Below are positions 4,984 to 6,828 of a DNA stretch of 6,828 bases, one piece after another. A program made the translations under genes and the position numbers. Each line of letters starts with the position of its first letter. Position 1 is the first letter of the stretch. The stretch is taken from assembly GCA_017882945.1 (NCBI GenBank), contig JADGON010000043.1, positions 1 to 6,828 on the forward strand, read 5' to 3'. Origin of the DNA: Acidimicrobiia bacterium. Lineage in GTDB: Bacteria; Actinomycetota; Acidimicrobiia; IMCC26256; JAENVU01. The notes under the pieces are model-generated. The model was given only the letters and a program-made list of their open reading frames with translations, had not been told where the DNA came from and did no database searches.

Positions 4984-6192
4984 TTGCCGCTGCTCGACGA
5001 CATCGATCTCGCGAATCCCGACACACTCGCGGCCGGAGTCCCGCACGAGTACTTCACCCGGTTGCGCAACGAGCATCCCGTCTACTGGCACGAGAGCGAC
5101 TCGTATCCGCCGGGGTTCTGGGTGTGCACGAAGTACCAGGACGTCATCGACATCGAGCGCGACGCGAAGACGTTCTCCTCGGCGCGTGGCGGGGCGCTGC
5201 TCGACGACCAGGACGAAGGCACCGAGCTGATGATGCTCAACCAGGACCCGCCGCAGCACACGCGGCTGCGCAACCTGGTGGCGCGTGGCTTCACGCCGAA
5301 GGTGATCAAGGGGATGGAGCCGCACATCCGCGAAGCGGCCCGCCAGATCGTCGATCGCGTCGCGACCAGCAACGAGCCGATCGACTTCGTCCCGAACCTC
5401 GCGGCCGAGCTCCCTCTCGTGGTGATCGCCGAGCTGCTCGGCATCCCGTACGAGGACCGCCAGAAGATCTTCGAGTGGTCGAACCGGCTCGTGGGCGCGA
5501 ACGACCCCGAGTACGCGGGCACCGATCGCGGGCTGAACGCGGCGATGGAGCTGTACGCGTACGCGCAGAGCCTCGCCGACGACCGGCGCGCCCGTCCGAT
5601 GGACGACATCGTCACGACCCTCGTGACTGCCGAGCTCGACGGCGAGAAGCTCTCGGACATCGAGTTCAACGTCTTCGTGCTGTTGCTCTCGGTCGCCGGC
5701 AACGAGACCACGCGGAACCTGATCAGCGGCGGCATGCTCGCGCTGATGGAGCATCCCGATCAGCGCGACCGGCTCGTCGCGGACCTGGACGGCCTGCTGC
5801 CGACCGCGATCGAGGAGATGCTGCGGTACGTGAGCCCGGTCCAGTACTTCCGGCGGACCGCCACGACCGACACGGAGATCCGCGGCGTGCCGATCGCCGC
5901 GGGCGACAAGGTCACGATCTGGTATGGCGCAGCCAACCGCGACGAAGGCGTCTTCGCGGACGCACAGGCGCTCGACGTCGGCCGCAACCCGAACGAGCAC
6001 CTCGCGTTCGGGGGGCGCGGTCCGCACTTCTGTCTTGGTGCGAGCCTGGCCCGGATGGAGATCCGGTTGATGTTCGAGGAGATCCTCAACCGGCTCCCCG
6101 ACATGAGGTTGGCGGGGGAGCCCGAGCGGCTCCGGTCCAGCTTGATCGCGGGCATCAAGCACCTGCCGGTGCAATACACCCCCGAGTCCTAG
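4984..6192 (+). CDS. Cytochrome P450, CYP125/CYP124/CYP142-like
   Basis: 402-residue soluble class I bacterial P450, probably reduced by a ferredoxin/ferredoxin reductase pair not encoded here. The I-helix motif AGNETTR is at 238-244 (Glu241-Thr242 acid-alcohol pair). The K-helix ExxR is Glu278-Arg281. The haem loop FGGRGPHFCLG is at 342-352, with Cys350 as iron ligand. The C-helix DPPQHTRLR (88-96) and EDRQKIFEWSN..GANDPEYA (157-178), DDIVTTLVTAELDGEKLSD (207-225) and the end GIKHLPVQYT (390-399) resemble Mtb CYP125 strongly from memory. Family members hydroxylate the terminal methyl (C26/27) of cholesterol or cholestenone, or the omega position of methyl-branched lipids, starting side-chain degradation. 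The start is TTG 4984 with GGGGG 7 nt upstream. It is divergent from an EchA19-like gene with a KstR-type operator between, and convergent with a TetR gene 10 bp after its stop. P450 identity is certain; the subfamily needs a tree. Confidence 0.95.
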   Translation: MPLLDDIDLANPDTLAAGVPHEYFTRLRNEHPVYWHESDSYPPGFWVCTKYQDVIDIERDAKTFSSARGGALLDDQDEGTELMMLNQDPPQHTRLRNLVARGFTPKVIKGMEPHIREAARQIVDRVATSNEPIDFVPNLAAELPLVVIAELLGIPYEDRQKIFEWSNRLVGANDPEYAGTDRGLNAAMELYAYAQSLADDRRARPMDDIVTTLVTAELDGEKLSDIEFNVFVLLLSVAGNETTRNLISGGMLALMEHPDQRDRLVADLDGLLPTAIEEMLRYVSPVQYFRRTATTDTEIRGVPIAAGDKVTIWYGAANRDEGVFADAQALDVGRNPNEHLAFGGRGPHFCLGASLARMEIRLMFEEILNRLPDMRLAGEPERLRSSLIAGIKHLPVQYTPES

Positions 6193-6202
6193 GCGGGCGG
6201 GC

Positions 6203-6790
6203 TCAGCGGCGGAGCAACAGGCGCGCCGCACTCGCGAGCTGGTGCTTCGCGTACTCGGCGTCCTGGCGACCGGTCGCGAACGCGATGATCGTCGAGAAGC
6301 AGACGTGCTCGAGCACCTCGGTGACGGCTTCGCGCTCGGCAACCGCGTCGTCGCCGAGTGCCGCGTCGATCCAGCTCGTCATCAGCTGGTGGAAGTCGCC
6401 CTGTGCGTCGAGCGGCCCGCGCTCCACCGAGAGCACCGCCTCCACGACCGCGGATGCGAGCCGGAGTCGCGACCCCGCGACGTCGATGACGCGCCCGAGC
6501 GCGGCTGCCACCCGGTCGGCCGCGTCACCGTCACGCGGCGGATCCGTGGCGAGGGACTCCGACAGCTGGGTGCCCCAGACCAGGAGCACCTCCGTGAGGA
6601 GATGGTCCTTCGAGGCGAACCAGCGGTAGATGGTGGCGAGTGCCACGCCGGAGTGGTCGGCCACGGCCTTCATGACCACCGCGTCGTAGCCGCCGGCCTC
6701 GGCGAGCTCGGTCGCGGCCGCCACGACCAGGTCACGACGACCGGCTTGCTCGTCCGACAGCACCGTCGGGATCAGAAGAGTCCTGGCCAC
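6203..6790 (-). CDS. TetR-family repressor, KstR-like (second copy)
   Basis: 195-residue TetR regulator, complete. The helix-turn-helix lies in GGYDAVVMKAVADHSGVA (33-50), then LATIYRWFASKDHLL (51-65). The all-helical C-terminal ligand domain ends in EHVCFSTIIAFATGRQDAEY and ASAARLLLRR, similar in pattern to KstR. The start is GTG 6790, with GGGAG 7 nt upstream. The DNA-binding domain resembles that of the partial TetR at 1-335 (GGYDAV.M..VA, VAL.T.YR..ASKD.LL), so the two probably recognise related operators. The gene converges on the P450 with 10 bp between stops. No AACnnGTT palindrome is seen in the 38 bp visible upstream. It could co-repress the cluster, control a gene set to the right, or respond to a different acyl-CoA. 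Family is firm; targets and ligand are unknown. Confidence 0.95.
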   Translation of the reverse strand: MARTLLIPTVLSDEQAGRRDLVVAAATELAEAGGYDAVVMKAVADHSGVALATIYRWFASKDHLLTEVLLVWGTQLSESLATDPPRDGDAADRVAAALGRVIDVAGSRLRLASAVVEAVLSVERGPLDAQGDFHQLMTSWIDAALGDDAVAEREAVTEVLEHVCFSTIIAFATGRQDAEYAKHQLASAARLLLRR

Positions 6791-6828
6791 CGCTTGCTCC
6801 CTGCTCGGGGTGACGTCCGTCTCGGAGG

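Noticed and set aside
4963..6342. 459-residue minus-strand open frame over the P450
   Set aside because: Antisense shadow of a well-supported P450; low-complexity Arg/Val/Asp composition and no domain.
5124..6629. 501-residue plus-strand frame across the P450 and the antisense of the second TetR
   Set aside because: Arg/Ala/Gly-rich out-of-frame reading of two genes with firm family matches.
6791..6828. Possible operator upstream of the second TetR gene
   Set aside because: The visible 38 bp contain only a GACGTC palindrome and no AACnnGTT; too short to call and cut by the window edge.

Overview
The window is very GC-rich, uses GTG and TTG starts freely, and strongly prefers G or C at third codon positions. 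Its proteins resemble mycobacterial/actinobacterial lipid-degradation enzymes. This points to a chromosomal segment of a high-GC actinobacterium, possibly an uncultured one; I cannot place it further from sequence alone. I see no tRNA, rRNA, CRISPR array, transposase or phage gene.

Layout. At the left edge, a TetR/KstR-like repressor (minus strand, C-terminus cut off by the window start) is divergent from a flavin-dependent nitronate-monooxygenase-family gene (399-1520, plus). Their 63-bp intergenic region holds a KstR-type palindrome (371-384) and a -10 box placed for a leaderless transcript. A minus-strand gene string from 4848 down to about 1529 encodes an EchA19-like enoyl-CoA hydratase, a hotdog acyl-CoA thioesterase, a small P-loop kinase-like protein, a patatin-like phospholipase and a short Tat/lipoprotein signal ORF that appears frameshifted. 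Its spacings are short (58, 14, 7 and 5 bp), so it is probably one operon. It converges on the nitronate-monooxygenase-family gene. Divergent from the operon is a CYP125/CYP124/CYP142-like cytochrome P450 (4984-6192, plus). The 135-bp gap between them carries a second, perfect KstR-type palindrome (4947-4960) and a G-quadruplex-like G-tract array. A second KstR-like TetR gene (6203-6790, minus) converges on the P450.

How it may work together. The P450 could hydroxylate the terminal methyl of a sterol side chain or a methyl-branched lipid. The crotonase would hydrate the enoyl-CoA made later in side-chain beta-oxidation. The thioesterase could recycle CoA, and the patatin-like lipase could release acyl chains or sterols from esters. 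The only two AACnnGTT palindromes I find by eye lie in the two divergent promoter regions, which suggests one KstR-like repressor controls both ends of the cluster. Substrate identity and joint regulation are inferences from family resemblance and operator sequence, recalled rather than searched.
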